Numbered from the stretch's first letter, positions 18,686 to 28,374 are shown. The stretch is DNA of 64,000 nt from Pilibacter termitis (GCF_900167335.1 NZ_FUXI01000005.1:29418-93417), one strand, 5' to 3'. Notes: generated by a model from the sequence alone, not told the origin. Numbers and translations: made by a program.

Positions 18686-19288
18686 TCTTATAGCGTCATT
18701 TTTCCAAAAGGAGTCAAAGATTATTATTTTAAGCAAAATAATAATCAATCCTCGATTGAACTTGTGATTACTCAAGGATATAAAGCAACAGAAGTGACAA
18801 ATCAAGCATTAAAACTTTTGAGGAATAAAGGGAACAATCGACTGAGTGGTACTTATGAAACATTTGATATGAGTGCTTTGACAGACGGAATTGGCAATGT
18901 GCTTTCAATGTTGACGTATTTCATTTCAGCGATTGCAGGAATTTCTCTTTTAATTGCTGGTGTCGGTGTGATGAATATGATGTACATTTCTGTTGCAGAG
19001 CGAACAAAAGAAATCGGTATAAGGCGTGCTTTGGGTGCAAAACGGCGAGATATTCGTTTGCAGTTTTTGCTAGAAGGAGTTTTTCTTACCGTTATCGGTG
19101 GAATAATTGGCTATATTTTTGGTTTTCTGGTGGCTCTTACGATTTCTGTATTTCTTCCGTTTCAAGTAGCACCAGATTTCTTTACTCTTTCCCTTGCTTT
19201 AGGTGTTTCTGGTTTCATTGGGATTTTGTTTAGTGTCATTCCAGCAAATAAAGCGGCAAATAAAGATTTGATTGAGATATTAAGATAG
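18686..19288 (+). pseudogene. 5'-deleted MacB/FtsX-type permease remnant
   Basis: An open frame from about 18686 (ISYSVIFPKGVKDYYF) to 19288 encodes the C-terminal 200 residues of a MacB-family permease. It has the hallmark GVGVMNMMYISVAERTKEIG, IRRALGAKRRDI and three C-terminal membrane helices. The N-terminal membrane helix and about half of the outside domain are gone, and a minus-strand permease gene begins immediately at the break. No start codon with a ribosome site is evident; the GTG at 18764 has none. Most simply this is the stump of a gene cut by arrival of the A+T-rich island or by a deletion at its edge. Confidence 0.78.
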
Positions 19289-19332
19289 AAAAGGACGCTC
19301 AAAACTCCCTTTAAGTTTTAAGCGTCCTTTTC
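19289..19332. terminator. Bidirectional terminator
   Basis: AAAGGACGCT/AGCGTCCTTT stem with T-runs on both sides; it overlaps the 3' end of the DUF2877 gene and serves both convergent genes. Confidence 0.85.
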
Positions 19333-20132
19333 ATTCCCACAAAAATCCCAGCCATTGTATCTGCCCCAGACGTGCTACCACTTGCTAATAACGCTAAGAA
19401 ACTGCTCTCGTGTGTTTGTGATAGAAAATCTATGATTAATGAGCTAAATTTCTTTTGTAGAGCAGCACGCAGATACATGGTTGAAACATCTGTTGTTCGC
19501 CTTTCGTGCAATAATTTTTCCAATATCGGATAAAATTGGCTGTCTAAAAGGTTGAAATGGCTATCGACAGACAGTAAACCTACTAGAAAATCATCTCCCG
19601 AAGGAGTCAAACCGCACCCTCGACCTAAATAATACGTCAAACCTCTCTCTATCTTCTCTTCGTTTGTTGAAAACAGACAAGAGAGGGTTTCAGAATTTTC
19701 CTCAAGTTCTTCCGTAAAATCTAGTCCAGTCAAAAGTTTTATTCCTTGAATTTTCTTTGATTCAACAAACGGCTGGTGAATCGTAAGGTTTCCGTCATGT
19801 TCCTCTACTTCGTCAAAGTGAAAGGTTTCACCATTTGCAAGCAATGTCATGGTGTGAAATGTGGGCGGAAAAAATACAGAAAGTTTCTTTTCCATTTTCA
19901 CCGCCTCTTTCAGTCGTAAAAATTCACTTGTTTCCATGTGAAGTCCAAACGGTGTAATGCCTTTTTCCAGATTGCCAATAAAAATTAATTGGTTGTCTAT
20001 TTGCATATTGAACCCACTTTGAAAAACGCTGTGAACTTTTAATTCTATCTCATTTTTCATTGAAGAATGAACTAGAGAAACGCTTAACATTTTCTTTACT
20101 AAACTGCCTATTTTGACTGATTTCATTTTCAT
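19311..20132 (-). CDS. allH: DUF2877 protein, oxamate carbamoyltransferase subunit AllH-like
   Basis: 273 residues from the ATG at 20132, just after the stop of the preceding gene at 20152. A longer frame to 20267 would overlap that gene by 116 bp and is unlikely. The family motif GLTPSGDDFLVGLL lies near residues 180-193, and SGSTSGADTMAG near the end. In Escherichia coli the equivalent gene (ylbF) is grouped with fdrA and ylbE as the AllFGH oxamate carbamoyltransferase; here all three are adjacent in the same order. Last gene of the ureide operon. Confidence 0.8.
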   Translation of the reverse strand: MKMKSVKIGSLVKKMLSVSLVHSSMKNEIELKVHSVFQSGFNMQIDNQLIFIGNLEKGITPFGLHMETSEFLRLKEAVKMEKKLSVFFPPTFHTMTLLANGETFHFDEVEEHDGNLTIHQPFVESKKIQGIKLLTGLDFTEELEENSETLSCLFSTNEEKIERGLTYYLGRGCGLTPSGDDFLVGLLSVDSHFNLLDSQFYPILEKLLHERRTTDVSTMYLRAALQKKFSSLIIDFLSQTHESSFLALLASGSTSGADTMAGIFVGMKRTLKT

Positions 20133-20151
20133 CACCGTTTTTACTAACCTT

Positions 20152-21414
20152 TTATTTCTCCATTCCCAATTTTTCTGCGTAGGCACGGAGGGCTTTTTCA
20201 AAACAAGCAAGTGGCGGAGTAACCGTTCCTGCTCCGATTTGACCAATTCCTGCTTTTTTGTGAGCAATTCCTGTATTAATCACAGGTAAAATGCCTGTTT
20301 CCACCACTTTTCTTGCATCAATGCCTAAGCAAATTCCCTTGAAATCCCACGTAGGAACTGGGAAATTCGGGTTGTGTGCAAGGCAAATTTCGGTCATATT
20401 GTCGCTAATTTCCAATGCCTCATAGAAGCCACCTGTTCCTACAAATCGTGTAACTGCTGGAGCAGCAATCATCGCCATTCCACCTACTCCGAAAGTTTCC
20501 GTAATCGCACTGTCTCCAATATCTGTATTGGCATCTTCTGCTGAATATCCTGAGAAATACAGACCTTCTGGGGTATTTGCAGGTGCTGTAAACCAAGTAT
20601 CGCCCATGCCACTAATGCGAATACCAAAATCTTTTCCATTTCGGCACATCGCAGTTACAACCGTTCCTTCTTGAATTTTCCTTGCTCCGTCCATCACTGC
20701 TTTTGAAGCTGCCATCATGATGTTGAGGAAAAATTGATCCGTATCCGCCAAAAATGTCAGCACTTCTTCTTTTTCCTTTTCAGAAATCACAAGTTTTGGA
20801 ATAATCGGAGCAATTTCTTTTAAAAATGCTAGAGATGCGGCAATATTTCGCTGATGAAATTCGTCGCCCATCGCAATCGCTTTAGCAATCAAGACATTCA
20901 AATTCAAGCCATTTTCCAATGTTTTCAATGCTTTGCTCAATGTTGGTCCTAACACGTCACGCATCCAACTTAATCGCTTAATCACCTCTGGAGAATACGC
21001 ACCAAATCTAAGCACGGCACCAATTCCCTCGTTCATTGTGCAATACGCACGATTGTTGTCTGTTGCATTTTCCACTACAAATACAGGCATATTTTGAGAG
21101 GTAATCCCTCCCATTGGTCCAACTGCTTGCACCTCGTGACAAGGGATAAAGGTAATTTTTCCATTTTCCAAAAGCTCCAGAGCCTCTTCTTCAGTAGTTG
21201 CCCAGCCCTCAAAAAGCGTTGCTCCGATACAAGAACCTTGCATTGGGTTTGTCATCTCATGAAATTGAATAGGCGGGCCTGCATGAAGTAACACGTAATC
21301 CTTTAATTCTGCAATCACTTCTTTTGCTGGCACTACATCCAATAAGAATGGAGATGAGGCAATTATTTTGTCAATAACAGCTTGATTGGCTTGATCAATT
21401 GTTTGATAATTCAT
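20152..21414 (-). CDS. allG: DUF1116 (YlbE-like), oxamate carbamoyltransferase subunit AllG-like
   Basis: 420 residues with conserved Gly-rich segments HEVQAVGPMGGITSQNMP, GTGGFYEAL and IGQIGAGTVTPP, as in YlbE/DUF1116 proteins. It is thought to act with FdrA and the DUF2877 protein on oxalurate, giving oxamate and carbamoyl phosphate. GGAGG is found before the ATG and only 23 bp separate it from fdrA. Full family length with no sign of decay. Confidence 0.84.
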   Translation of the reverse strand: MNYQTIDQANQAVIDKIIASSPFLLDVVPAKEVIAELKDYVLLHAGPPIQFHEMTNPMQGSCIGATLFEGWATTEEEALELLENGKITFIPCHEVQAVGPMGGITSQNMPVFVVENATDNNRAYCTMNEGIGAVLRFGAYSPEVIKRLSWMRDVLGPTLSKALKTLENGLNLNVLIAKAIAMGDEFHQRNIAASLAFLKEIAPIIPKLVISEKEKEEVLTFLADTDQFFLNIMMAASKAVMDGARKIQEGTVVTAMCRNGKDFGIRISGMGDTWFTAPANTPEGLYFSGYSAEDANTDIGDSAITETFGVGGMAMIAAPAVTRFVGTGGFYEALEISDNMTEICLAHNPNFPVPTWDFKGICLGIDARKVVETGILPVINTGIAHKKAGIGQIGAGTVTPPLACFEKALRAYAEKLGMEK

Positions 21415-21437
21415 TTTCTCTACTTCCTCCGTTCATT

Positions 21438-23198
21438 TTATGATTTCTTAAATTGATAAGTATCTAAGAAATGTAAGATTTTTTGTAATTCGATATTTCC
21501 GCCTGCAACAGGTGCCCAATTGTATTGAACGACTTCCCCGTTGTTTTCAATGATAGACTCTGTAAAGCTCTTTAAACCTACGTTGATAACCGTTGGTTTT
21601 GTTGAAAGTAGTTCGCTCAATTCTTTTGAGGTTTTTGGTAACGGACTTTCGCATGAAATTTCTTTGCTTGCGTAGATTTCTTTTTCTACAAACTGAACTT
21701 CTTTGCCTAGTAATTTCAAAGCAGTTTGTACCGCTTGTGTATTATTTTCACAAACTGTCACACCAACTTCTTCTAAAATTTTCTTTTGCGTCTCCATTCC
21801 TTGAACGTCTAAATCTGTTCCGACAATTACCCCGATAAAAGCGACTTCTCTCTTTTGAAGAGCGAGTGTTTCTTGTACTTCCTTGATTACTTTTGCAAGA
21901 CATTCTGCCATATTTTTATGTGCTCCGTAGCCAAGGACAATATCAAAGAGTACGGTTGCAACCGTTGAGTCGTTGACAATTTCTTTAATTTTTCCAATAC
22001 GATTTTCTGGGTCAATCATCGGATGTGGTTTCCCATTCGTATAAATATCATCACCCAAATCAATGATACTATGCTCACTCGTCTGGAGCATGACTCCTTC
22101 TTTATGCTCCACTTCCTCAAGAACAAGAGCATCTTTCAAGAGCATTGACGCCTCATAAGCTAACGTGCCGCCTGCATAAAACCCACGAATACCGACTTGT
22201 TCGTTCGTCAATTTTACATTGAGTTTCTCTGGAGAACGTGGCGTGTATTGTACTGGCTCATGATTTTGGATTTTCGTTGCAAGTTGTGCAGTTTCTTCAA
22301 GCGTATAGGCTTGATAAATATTTTTTTCATGAAAACTTGGTTTTTCGCCAATAAAAATCGTTACCACAGGTTTAGAAATGGCATGTAAAAGTTTCATCAC
22401 TTTTTCCTTGATTTCTTTTGCAGGTGGCTTAGAAATCACGACAATTGTGTCAACATTCACATCTTCGTTCAATGCAACAATCGCATCAATCATGGAAATT
22501 GCCCCGACTTCTGATGACAAATCACGTCCACCTGTACCAATTGCATTGCTCACACCTTGACCATAACGGTGAATAAGTGTTGAAACTTCCTGTATGCCTG
22601 TGCCAGAGGCCCCCACAATCCCAATTTTTCCCGCACGAATGTTATTGGTGAATGCAAGTGGCAATGTGTGAAGAATCCCTGTCCCACAATCAGGTCCCAT
22701 GACAAGCAAGCCTTTTTCATGTGCCAATTTTTTCAAACGAAGTTCTTCTTCTACTGGCACATTGTCGCTAAAAATAAATGCGTGCAACCCGTGATGAAGT
22801 GCTTTTTCCACTTCAAGTGGCACGTATGCTCCCGGAATTGAAAACAGAGCAACAGAGGCATTTTTCGCTTTTTTCAATGCTTTTTCCCACGAGTTCACAT
22901 TTTCCTCTCGCACACCTTCTCCGTCCTGTTGTTTTAATAAATATTCATCTACTTTTTCCAGAACTTCTTTTTCATTGCCACCATTTTCTAGCTCTAGCAT
23001 GATGACCATGTCATTTGCTGATGCCTCTTTCATCTCTGGTGTATCAAATCCTGCGGCGATAAAAATATCTTTATTTGCAGGTGTTCCCATCATAATCGAA
23101 ACACGTTTTACCGCATCAAGTTCATTGATTTTATTCGTTAAAAGCATTAAAACAACAGAGTCTTGATAACTATTTTTCTTAATTATTGTTTGTAACAT
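21438..23198 (-). CDS. fdrA: FdrA family acyl-CoA-synthetase-like protein, AllF-like
   Basis: 586 residues from the ATG at 23198, which has AGGGAGAA before it; the frame extends 30 nt further upstream without a good site. The fold resembles succinyl-CoA synthetase: a CoA/nucleotide-binding region with GPDCGTGIL and GIVGASGTGIQEVS near 175-210, then GTGGRDLSSEVGA, and a second domain with LFDIVLGYGAH. The E. coli homologue is a subunit of the oxamate carbamoyltransferase of allantoin use. The FdrA-YlbE-DUF2877 set is intact, but the carbamate kinase that often follows is not in this window. Confidence 0.87.
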   Translation of the reverse strand: MLQTIIKKNSYQDSVVLMLLTNKINELDAVKRVSIMMGTPANKDIFIAAGFDTPEMKEASANDMVIMLELENGGNEKEVLEKVDEYLLKQQDGEGVREENVNSWEKALKKAKNASVALFSIPGAYVPLEVEKALHHGLHAFIFSDNVPVEEELRLKKLAHEKGLLVMGPDCGTGILHTLPLAFTNNIRAGKIGIVGASGTGIQEVSTLIHRYGQGVSNAIGTGGRDLSSEVGAISMIDAIVALNEDVNVDTIVVISKPPAKEIKEKVMKLLHAISKPVVTIFIGEKPSFHEKNIYQAYTLEETAQLATKIQNHEPVQYTPRSPEKLNVKLTNEQVGIRGFYAGGTLAYEASMLLKDALVLEEVEHKEGVMLQTSEHSIIDLGDDIYTNGKPHPMIDPENRIGKIKEIVNDSTVATVLFDIVLGYGAHKNMAECLAKVIKEVQETLALQKREVAFIGVIVGTDLDVQGMETQKKILEEVGVTVCENNTQAVQTALKLLGKEVQFVEKEIYASKEISCESPLPKTSKELSELLSTKPTVINVGLKSFTESIIENNGEVVQYNWAPVAGGNIELQKILHFLDTYQFKKS

Positions 23199-23252
23199 TC
23201 TTGAACATTCTCCCTTCTTCACCCTCAAATTGAGGATACTCCTTTAAACACT

Positions 23253-24329
23253 TCATTTTTTTGACCCTGCTGCAAATGCAGTGGAGTGGTCGTATTGGTT
23301 GCGGTGAATGATGTCGCTTTCTAGGTATTCATAGACTGATTTTGCAATCGGAATACCTTTTTCTTGGTTTTCTTCAGCGATTTTTTCCGACAGCTCGCCC
23401 GGATATAATACTTCGCTAAAGCCATTTCCTGCTGGAATACTATGAAGTTCATCAATCATTTGGCTTAGACGTGCCTTGAATGTCTCAAGGTCGGTAAAAT
23501 AGGTTGGATTTATCACAATGTGTAATTGACCAAGATTCCTTTTTTCCGTCATGTCGTTATACATACTCGTCACGTGTTTTCCAAAAGGAAGTCCTAGCAA
23601 ACTGCCAGAGAGAATATCCACCATCATCATCAAACCATACCCTTTTGCACCTGCAATCGGCAATAAGCCTTGCACTTCATAAGGGTCTGTTGTCGCATTT
23701 CCCTCTTTGTCGACTGCCCAAGTGTCTGGAATAGAATGATTTTTACTTCTCGCATCCAAAATTTTCCCCCAAGCCTGTACTGTCGTTGCCATATCAAAAA
23801 CAATCGGACGTTTTTTATTTGTCGGTGCAGCAAATGCAATTGGGTTCGTGCCAAAATAATTTTCTCGCCCACCGAACGGGACGACCATTGGATCTGATTG
23901 ACAAACGGAAATAGCGACTAAGTCTTCTCTTGCTGCCATATCTACATAATAAGAAAGTGTGCCACTATGCCCCATTTCTCTTACACCTACTACTCCAATT
24001 CCACTTTCCTTGGCAAGTTTGATTGCCTCCTCCATTCCTTTTTTCGCCACCATATGACCTGCTCCATTATCTCCATGAAAAATTCCAGTGCTTGCTCCTG
24101 TTTTTTCAAAGCGAAGTTTTGGCTCTAATGTCGTGCCTCCTTTTGAAATACGCTCAGCATAATATTCTACACGAACTGCTCCATGTGAATGAATGCCTCG
24201 AATATCTGCAAACACTAGATTATCCGCAATATCTCCTGCATATTCCTCGGATAAACCAGCTTTTGATAATTTTTTTACAATTTTTTCTTTTAATTCAAAA
24301 GCTCCTAGTCTAATCACTTCATTTTCCAT
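23253..24329 (-). CDS. allD: Ureidoglycolate dehydrogenase (malate/L-lactate dehydrogenase family)
   Basis: 358 residues of the LDH2/MDH2 family: IRGIHSHGAVRVEYY near 44-58 with the catalytic His, GHSGTLSYYVDMAA in the NAD-binding part, and the substrate-side LLPIAGAKGYGLMMMVDILSG. It would oxidise (S)-ureidoglycolate to oxalurate with NAD. Its place between allE and fdrA fixes the role better than sequence does, since the family also includes malate and sulfolactate dehydrogenases. GGAGAGAG precedes the ATG. Confidence 0.87.
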   Translation of the reverse strand: MENEVIRLGAFELKEKIVKKLSKAGLSEEYAGDIADNLVFADIRGIHSHGAVRVEYYAERISKGGTTLEPKLRFEKTGASTGIFHGDNGAGHMVAKKGMEEAIKLAKESGIGVVGVREMGHSGTLSYYVDMAAREDLVAISVCQSDPMVVPFGGRENYFGTNPIAFAAPTNKKRPIVFDMATTVQAWGKILDARSKNHSIPDTWAVDKEGNATTDPYEVQGLLPIAGAKGYGLMMMVDILSGSLLGLPFGKHVTSMYNDMTEKRNLGQLHIVINPTYFTDLETFKARLSQMIDELHSIPAGNGFSEVLYPGELSEKIAEENQEKGIPIAKSVYEYLESDIIHRNQYDHSTAFAAGSKK

Positions 24330-24406
24330 TTTGCTCTCTCCATTCCAAGATTTTCTACTGATTTATATTCCCTTTTAGATAAGGGCATCTCTAAAAATCA
24401 GTAAAT

Positions 24407-25195
24407 TTATATTTCTGCATCTCGGTGACAATCTTTTGAGTAGAGATAACTTAATGGTTCATCACGTCCTGTTGCGTAGCAGGCTTGCAAGCTATATGCT
24501 CCCATGAAAATGTAATCTCCTTTTTGTACTGGCACCCAATCGTTGTCTAGGTTATACATTCCTTGCCCAGAAAGTAACAATGCTCCATGCTCTTGAACGT
24601 GTGTTTCAATATACCCATGGCTTGCCCCCGGAGCGAAACTTAAAATGTGGAAGTTCATATCAAAATCAATTTCTGCTGGCAATAAATCAACTAATTGCAC
24701 ATCTTCCATTCCTTCATAGGCTTGAGATTTCAACTCATTGACATTTCCAATAACCGTGTAAGGTTTTGCTCCTTCAAGTTCTTGGTATCTTTTTTTGTAA
24801 AGGAATAATTCTGTCGCTTCTTCGCTTGTATTTTCAAAATAAATTTTCACACCTGCTGGAGCGTAGACATATCCTCCTGTGCTAAGCTCTTTCGTTTCTG
24901 TATCATCCGTTTTAACAGAAAGTTTTCCTTTGACAACGTATAAAAAGACTTCAATCCCTTCATCGCCAAAACCTTTGACATTTTTTCCATTTGGCAAGAC
25001 TTTACAAATATAATCTACAAAGCTCGCACCTAGTTTTTTCGTGCTTAAAATTGTCATTTCGCAATTCTCGAAATTCGGCACAACGTTTTTCACCAATCCG
25101 TCTGGGGGAATGAGGGCATAATTGCCACGTTTCATAATCGCACGTGATGATAATAATTCCTTTGTATAACCAATTTGGTTTGTTTTGTATCCCAT
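24407..25195 (-). CDS. allE: (S)-ureidoglycine aminohydrolase
   Basis: Bicupin protein of 262 residues. The first cupin covers about 60-130 ([26 protein letters not shown]). The second covers about 180-250 and holds the metal site with [14 protein letters not shown] and the His/Glu ligands. Length and the [11 protein letters not shown] opening match UGHY/YlbA enzymes, which release ammonia from ureidoglycine to give (S)-ureidoglycolate. It lies between the MFS transporter and allD. A PAL-B-like end (GGGCATCTCTAAAAATC) occurs downstream near 24385-24401. Confidence 0.88.
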   Translation of the reverse strand: MGYKTNQIGYTKELLSSRAIMKRGNYALIPPDGLVKNVVPNFENCEMTILSTKKLGASFVDYICKVLPNGKNVKGFGDEGIEVFLYVVKGKLSVKTDDTETKELSTGGYVYAPAGVKIYFENTSEEATELFLYKKRYQELEGAKPYTVIGNVNELKSQAYEGMEDVQLVDLLPAEIDFDMNFHILSFAPGASHGYIETHVQEHGALLLSGQGMYNLDNDWVPVQKGDYIFMGAYSLQACYATGRDEPLSYLYSKDCHRDAEI

Positions 25196-25279
25196 AATAA
25201 TTCTCCGTTTCTTTTTTACTACTGCCTAACCCTTTTTCTTTTTTCCACGAAACTCTGTCTCTCTCCTAAATTTCCGCAT

Positions 25280-26497
25280 TTATCGTTTTTTATTGACGAT
25301 GAGGAAGAAAATCGCTGTGACAACTAAAATGGCAGCTGCTATATAAAATCCCATAATTTTAGAACCTGTGCTGTCGGAAATCATTCCTGTAATGGCTGGT
25401 GCCAAAACGGAAGAACTCATACCGAAAAAGTTGAATATTCCAAAAGTTGTTCCATAATTCTCTTTGGAGGCACTGTCACCAATGAACGAAATGATAATCG
25501 GCTCTACTGCTAATTTTCCTAACAAACCGTATAAAATCAATCCGATTAATAACAACGTAGCATTTGGTGATTTTACCACGAGAAAAAGCATACCCGCTGC
25601 TGCAAGCTCTAAAAAGAGTATAAAACTGATTTTCTTTTCCTTAAATTTGTCAGACAATCGGCTGAAAAATAACGCTCCCGGAATTGCCGCAAAAGCTACC
25701 AATGCCGAAGAAAAACCAATCGCAAGACCTTTAAAACCACGTTCTTCCTGTAAAAATGAAGGCAACCATGTCACAATCATGTAATAACTATAACAAGTGC
25801 CAAAGTATAAAAGATAAGAGGCAATCATGTGAATATTGAACAAAGAACTGATTTTAATTTTTTCTTTTTTCTTCTCAACTGCTTGTTCTTCTACTTTTTC
25901 ACTTTTTACGCTAGATTTTATGCCACGTGCAAATACTAGCACCATGACAAGAATCGTAATTGAACAGATATACATCATCATTTGCCAAGGCAAACCAACG
26001 CTTTTCACCAGCAAACTAGAGCCAATCAAGCCAATGCCCATACCAACGGCAGAACCGCTGTTGATAATCGCAGTGGAAAGTCCACGTCTTTCGCTTGGAA
26101 TACATTCACTTGACAGCGAATAGGCTGAACCATAATAAGACCCGCACCCTAAACCTGCAATAAAACTACCAATATAAATGGTCATAAGCGTGCCAGATTT
26201 GGCAATCAAAAATGCTGCCGCTGCAAAAATAAGAAAGCCCGGAATTAACACAATTTTTCTACCTAGTTTGTCAACCAGTATCCCTGCTGGAATTTGCATT
26301 CCTGTATAACCAAAGAAATAACAGCTTGAAATCAATCCCATTTGAGCATTTGAATGAATCCCAATAGATTGCTGTATTTCTGGAAATAGCGGGGTAAGTG
26401 CTGAACGATAAATCCAAATGGCAATCCACCCCATACAGAGCATGACGATTACTTTTTGCCAATATGGAACGCCTGTTTTTGCTTCTGAAATTTCCAT
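25280..26497 (-). CDS. MFS transporter, probably for a ureide (paralogue 1)
   Basis: 406 residues and twelve membrane helices. MFS signatures include GILVDKLGRK after helix 2 and GGRL-type RLSDKFKEKK in the second half, with a charged cytoplasmic loop near 195-215. The ATG at 26497 is preceded by AGGAG, and this AGGAG directly follows the CTAGAC end of a PAL-A element. A longer frame to 26575 reads through the repeat and is rejected. Closely related to the gene at 38579. Its place between allC and allE points to allantoate or allantoin uptake; the substrate is inferred. Confidence 0.85.
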   Translation of the reverse strand: MEISEAKTGVPYWQKVIVMLCMGWIAIWIYRSALTPLFPEIQQSIGIHSNAQMGLISSCYFFGYTGMQIPAGILVDKLGRKIVLIPGFLIFAAAAFLIAKSGTLMTIYIGSFIAGLGCGSYYGSAYSLSSECIPSERRGLSTAIINSGSAVGMGIGLIGSSLLVKSVGLPWQMMMYICSITILVMVLVFARGIKSSVKSEKVEEQAVEKKKEKIKISSLFNIHMIASYLLYFGTCYSYYMIVTWLPSFLQEERGFKGLAIGFSSALVAFAAIPGALFFSRLSDKFKEKKISFILFLELAAAGMLFLVVKSPNATLLLIGLILYGLLGKLAVEPIIISFIGDSASKENYGTTFGIFNFFGMSSSVLAPAITGMISDSTGSKIMGFYIAAAILVVTAIFFLIVNKKR

Positions 26498-26508
26498 TTT
26501 AATTCTCC

Positions 26509-26875
26509 TGTCTAGCTGTGAGGGGCAGGAGGGTGTCGCTGTTCGCAATGCCACCTGAAGCTCTGCTTCAGGCAAGTAAATGGCATGGCTCTCTGCGACA
26601 AACTCCTGAACGCCCCTCGTAGCTTTTCGTTTTGTCTAGCTGTGAGGGACAGGAGGTGGGTCGCTGTTCGCAATGCCACCTGAAGCTCTGCTTCAGGCAA
26701 GTGAATGGCATGGCTCTCTGCGACAAACTCCTAAACGCCCCTCGTAGCTTTTCTTTGTCTAGCTACATGGTGCTGAAGTTTGGCAACTGTTCGCAACTGC
26801 ACTGGAAACTTACGTTTCCAGCAAGTAAATGCTGTGGCTCACTGTTGCAAACTTCAAAACGCACCATTTCGCTTT
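26509..26875 (-). repeat. PAL-A repeat block: copies 9-11
   Basis: Three tandem copies at about 26509-26629, 26633-26753 and 26756-26875, in the direction of the flanking genes. Copies 9 and 10 have apex CCTGAAG/CTTCAGG and middle GGAG.T/A.CTCC. Copy 11 has a basal stem GGTGC/GCACC and apex CTGGAAAC/GTTTCCAG. Copy 11 begins within the TAA stop of allC, and copy 9 ends at the ribosome site of the MFS gene. Confidence 0.95.
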
Positions 26876-28108
26876 TTATTCTTCGTAAGCCAGTTTGTAA
26901 AGTGAAGAAACTAACGCTTTTACACCTTCTACTAAATCTTTTGTTTCTGTCGCTTCTGCTGGATTGTGGCTAATGCCTGCAATACTTGGAACAAATAACA
27001 TTGCCGTTGGTACAAATTGAGCAAAAATTTGAGAGTCATGTCCTGCACCACTGTGCATGAGTTGATAATCAAGTCCTTGTTCTTGACAAGAAGTTTCAAG
27101 CACTTTCACGATTTTTTCACACATTGGTACTGGTTTTTCGTCCATCCAACAATCAATGTCAATTGCCAATCCAAGTTCTTCTGCAATTTGTTTCATATCA
27201 TTTTCAAGAATTTGTGTAAATTCATTGAGTTTTCCTTGGTCGGTATGACGGCAATCCATTGAGAAAACAACTTTTCCGGGAACTACATTGACCGTATTTG
27301 GCATTACTTCCACATGACCAAACGTCAAAACAGTAGGATTTCCTTGAGCATTTGCTTTTTCAATGCTTTGGCTGACAATTTTGCTGTATCCGTAAATTGC
27401 ATCTCTACGATATTCCATAGGAGTGGTTCCTGCATGGTTCGCCTCACCACTTAGAGTAATCGTATAACGTTTTTGACCAACAATCGCATTGACCACACCA
27501 ACGGATTTACCAATACGCTCCAAAACGTTTCCTTGTTCAATGTGAATTTCTACAAATGCCTTAATGTCATTACGGAATCGATTATCCTCATCACGAAAAT
27601 CAAATCCAGACTCTCGCATTGCCGTGACAAACGGCACTCCGTTTGCATCCGTTGCATTTTCAACATCACTTCGTTTAGCAAGTCCCCAAATATTTTTACT
27701 TCCCCAAAAAGCATATGGGAAACGACTTCCTTCTTCTTCTGCCATTGAAATGACTTCCAGACTTCTAAGCGGTTGACCGTACGTTTCTTTGAGGTATTTC
27801 ACGGCAAGATACGCTGCGACAATCCCAAATTGACCGTCAAGACTTCCTCCGTTTACAACAGTATCTACGTGACTTCCTGACATAATCGTTTCTTCTGGGT
27901 ATTTACTTCCTGTCAAACGACCAAATAAATTCCCAACTTCGTCGAATGTTGTACTTAAACCAATTCCCTCGAATTTCTCTTTTAAACCATTTTGAGCAAT
28001 TCGCCAATTTTCGTCGTACAACAAGCGACTAATCCCACCTGTTGGATCGCTACCAATCGCAGATAGCCAGCTAATGTTTTCTTCGACTTCTTGATAAAAG
28101 TTCTCCAT
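26876..28108 (-). CDS. allC: Allantoate amidohydrolase (M20 family)
   Basis: 410-residue metal-dependent amidohydrolase. GSHVDTVVNGGSLDGQFG near 80-97 carries the first metal ligands (His and Asp), MAEEEGSRF near 126 the bridging Glu pair, and SGAGHDSQ near 355 the C-terminal His. The TTSPMEYRRDAIYG-type dimer segment (here HAGTTPMEYRRDA) is typical of AllC and N-carbamoyl-amino-acid hydrolases. It would turn allantoate into ureidoglycine, ammonia and CO2. It has its own promoter region with a CcpA cre-like site, after a terminator that ends the gcl-cupin unit. Confidence 0.88.
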   Translation of the reverse strand: MENFYQEVEENISWLSAIGSDPTGGISRLLYDENWRIAQNGLKEKFEGIGLSTTFDEVGNLFGRLTGSKYPEETIMSGSHVDTVVNGGSLDGQFGIVAAYLAVKYLKETYGQPLRSLEVISMAEEEGSRFPYAFWGSKNIWGLAKRSDVENATDANGVPFVTAMRESGFDFRDEDNRFRNDIKAFVEIHIEQGNVLERIGKSVGVVNAIVGQKRYTITLSGEANHAGTTPMEYRRDAIYGYSKIVSQSIEKANAQGNPTVLTFGHVEVMPNTVNVVPGKVVFSMDCRHTDQGKLNEFTQILENDMKQIAEELGLAIDIDCWMDEKPVPMCEKIVKVLETSCQEQGLDYQLMHSGAGHDSQIFAQFVPTAMLFVPSIAGISHNPAEATETKDLVEGVKALVSSLYKLAYEE

Positions 28109-28197
28109 TTCGTATTCCTCTTTTCTTTTTATTTTTTTGGAAAATCCTTGTGCTACACCTTTTTAGCCTTAGAAATTCCTTTACCTTACACTTATAT

Positions 28198-28211
28198 TGT
28201 AATCGTTTGCA
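28198..28211 (-). promoter_or_regulatory. Catabolite-responsive element (cre) before allC
   Basis: The minus strand reads TGCAAACGATTACA, matching the cre consensus TGWAANCGNTNWCA at all positions but one. It overlaps or lies just beside a possible -10 (TACAAT) for allC, so binding of CcpA would block transcription of the ureide operon when preferred sugars are present. Confidence 0.65.
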
Positions 28212-28302
28212 CCTGGATTTCATTAGTTGGTTTAAACAAGAATAAAAACAATCTTTATCATTTTTATACAAAGACTTTTTTCTTAAAAACACCAGCTCCT
28301 CT

Positions 28303-28347
28303 AAAAAAAGAAACAATCACCTCACGCAAACAAAGCGATTGTTTCTT
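28303..28347 (-). terminator. Intrinsic terminator of the gcl-cupin operon
   Basis: On the minus strand AGAAACAATC pairs with GATTGTTTCT and is followed by a T-run, downstream of the cupin gene and before the allC promoter. Confidence 0.85.
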
Positions 28348-28374
28348 ATTGGCACGGTTACCCAAATTATTGAT

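Noticed and set aside
20133..20267. Longer N-terminus for the DUF2877 protein
   Set aside because: It overlaps allG by 116 bp and reads its sequence in another frame; an ATG after the allG stop fits the family length.
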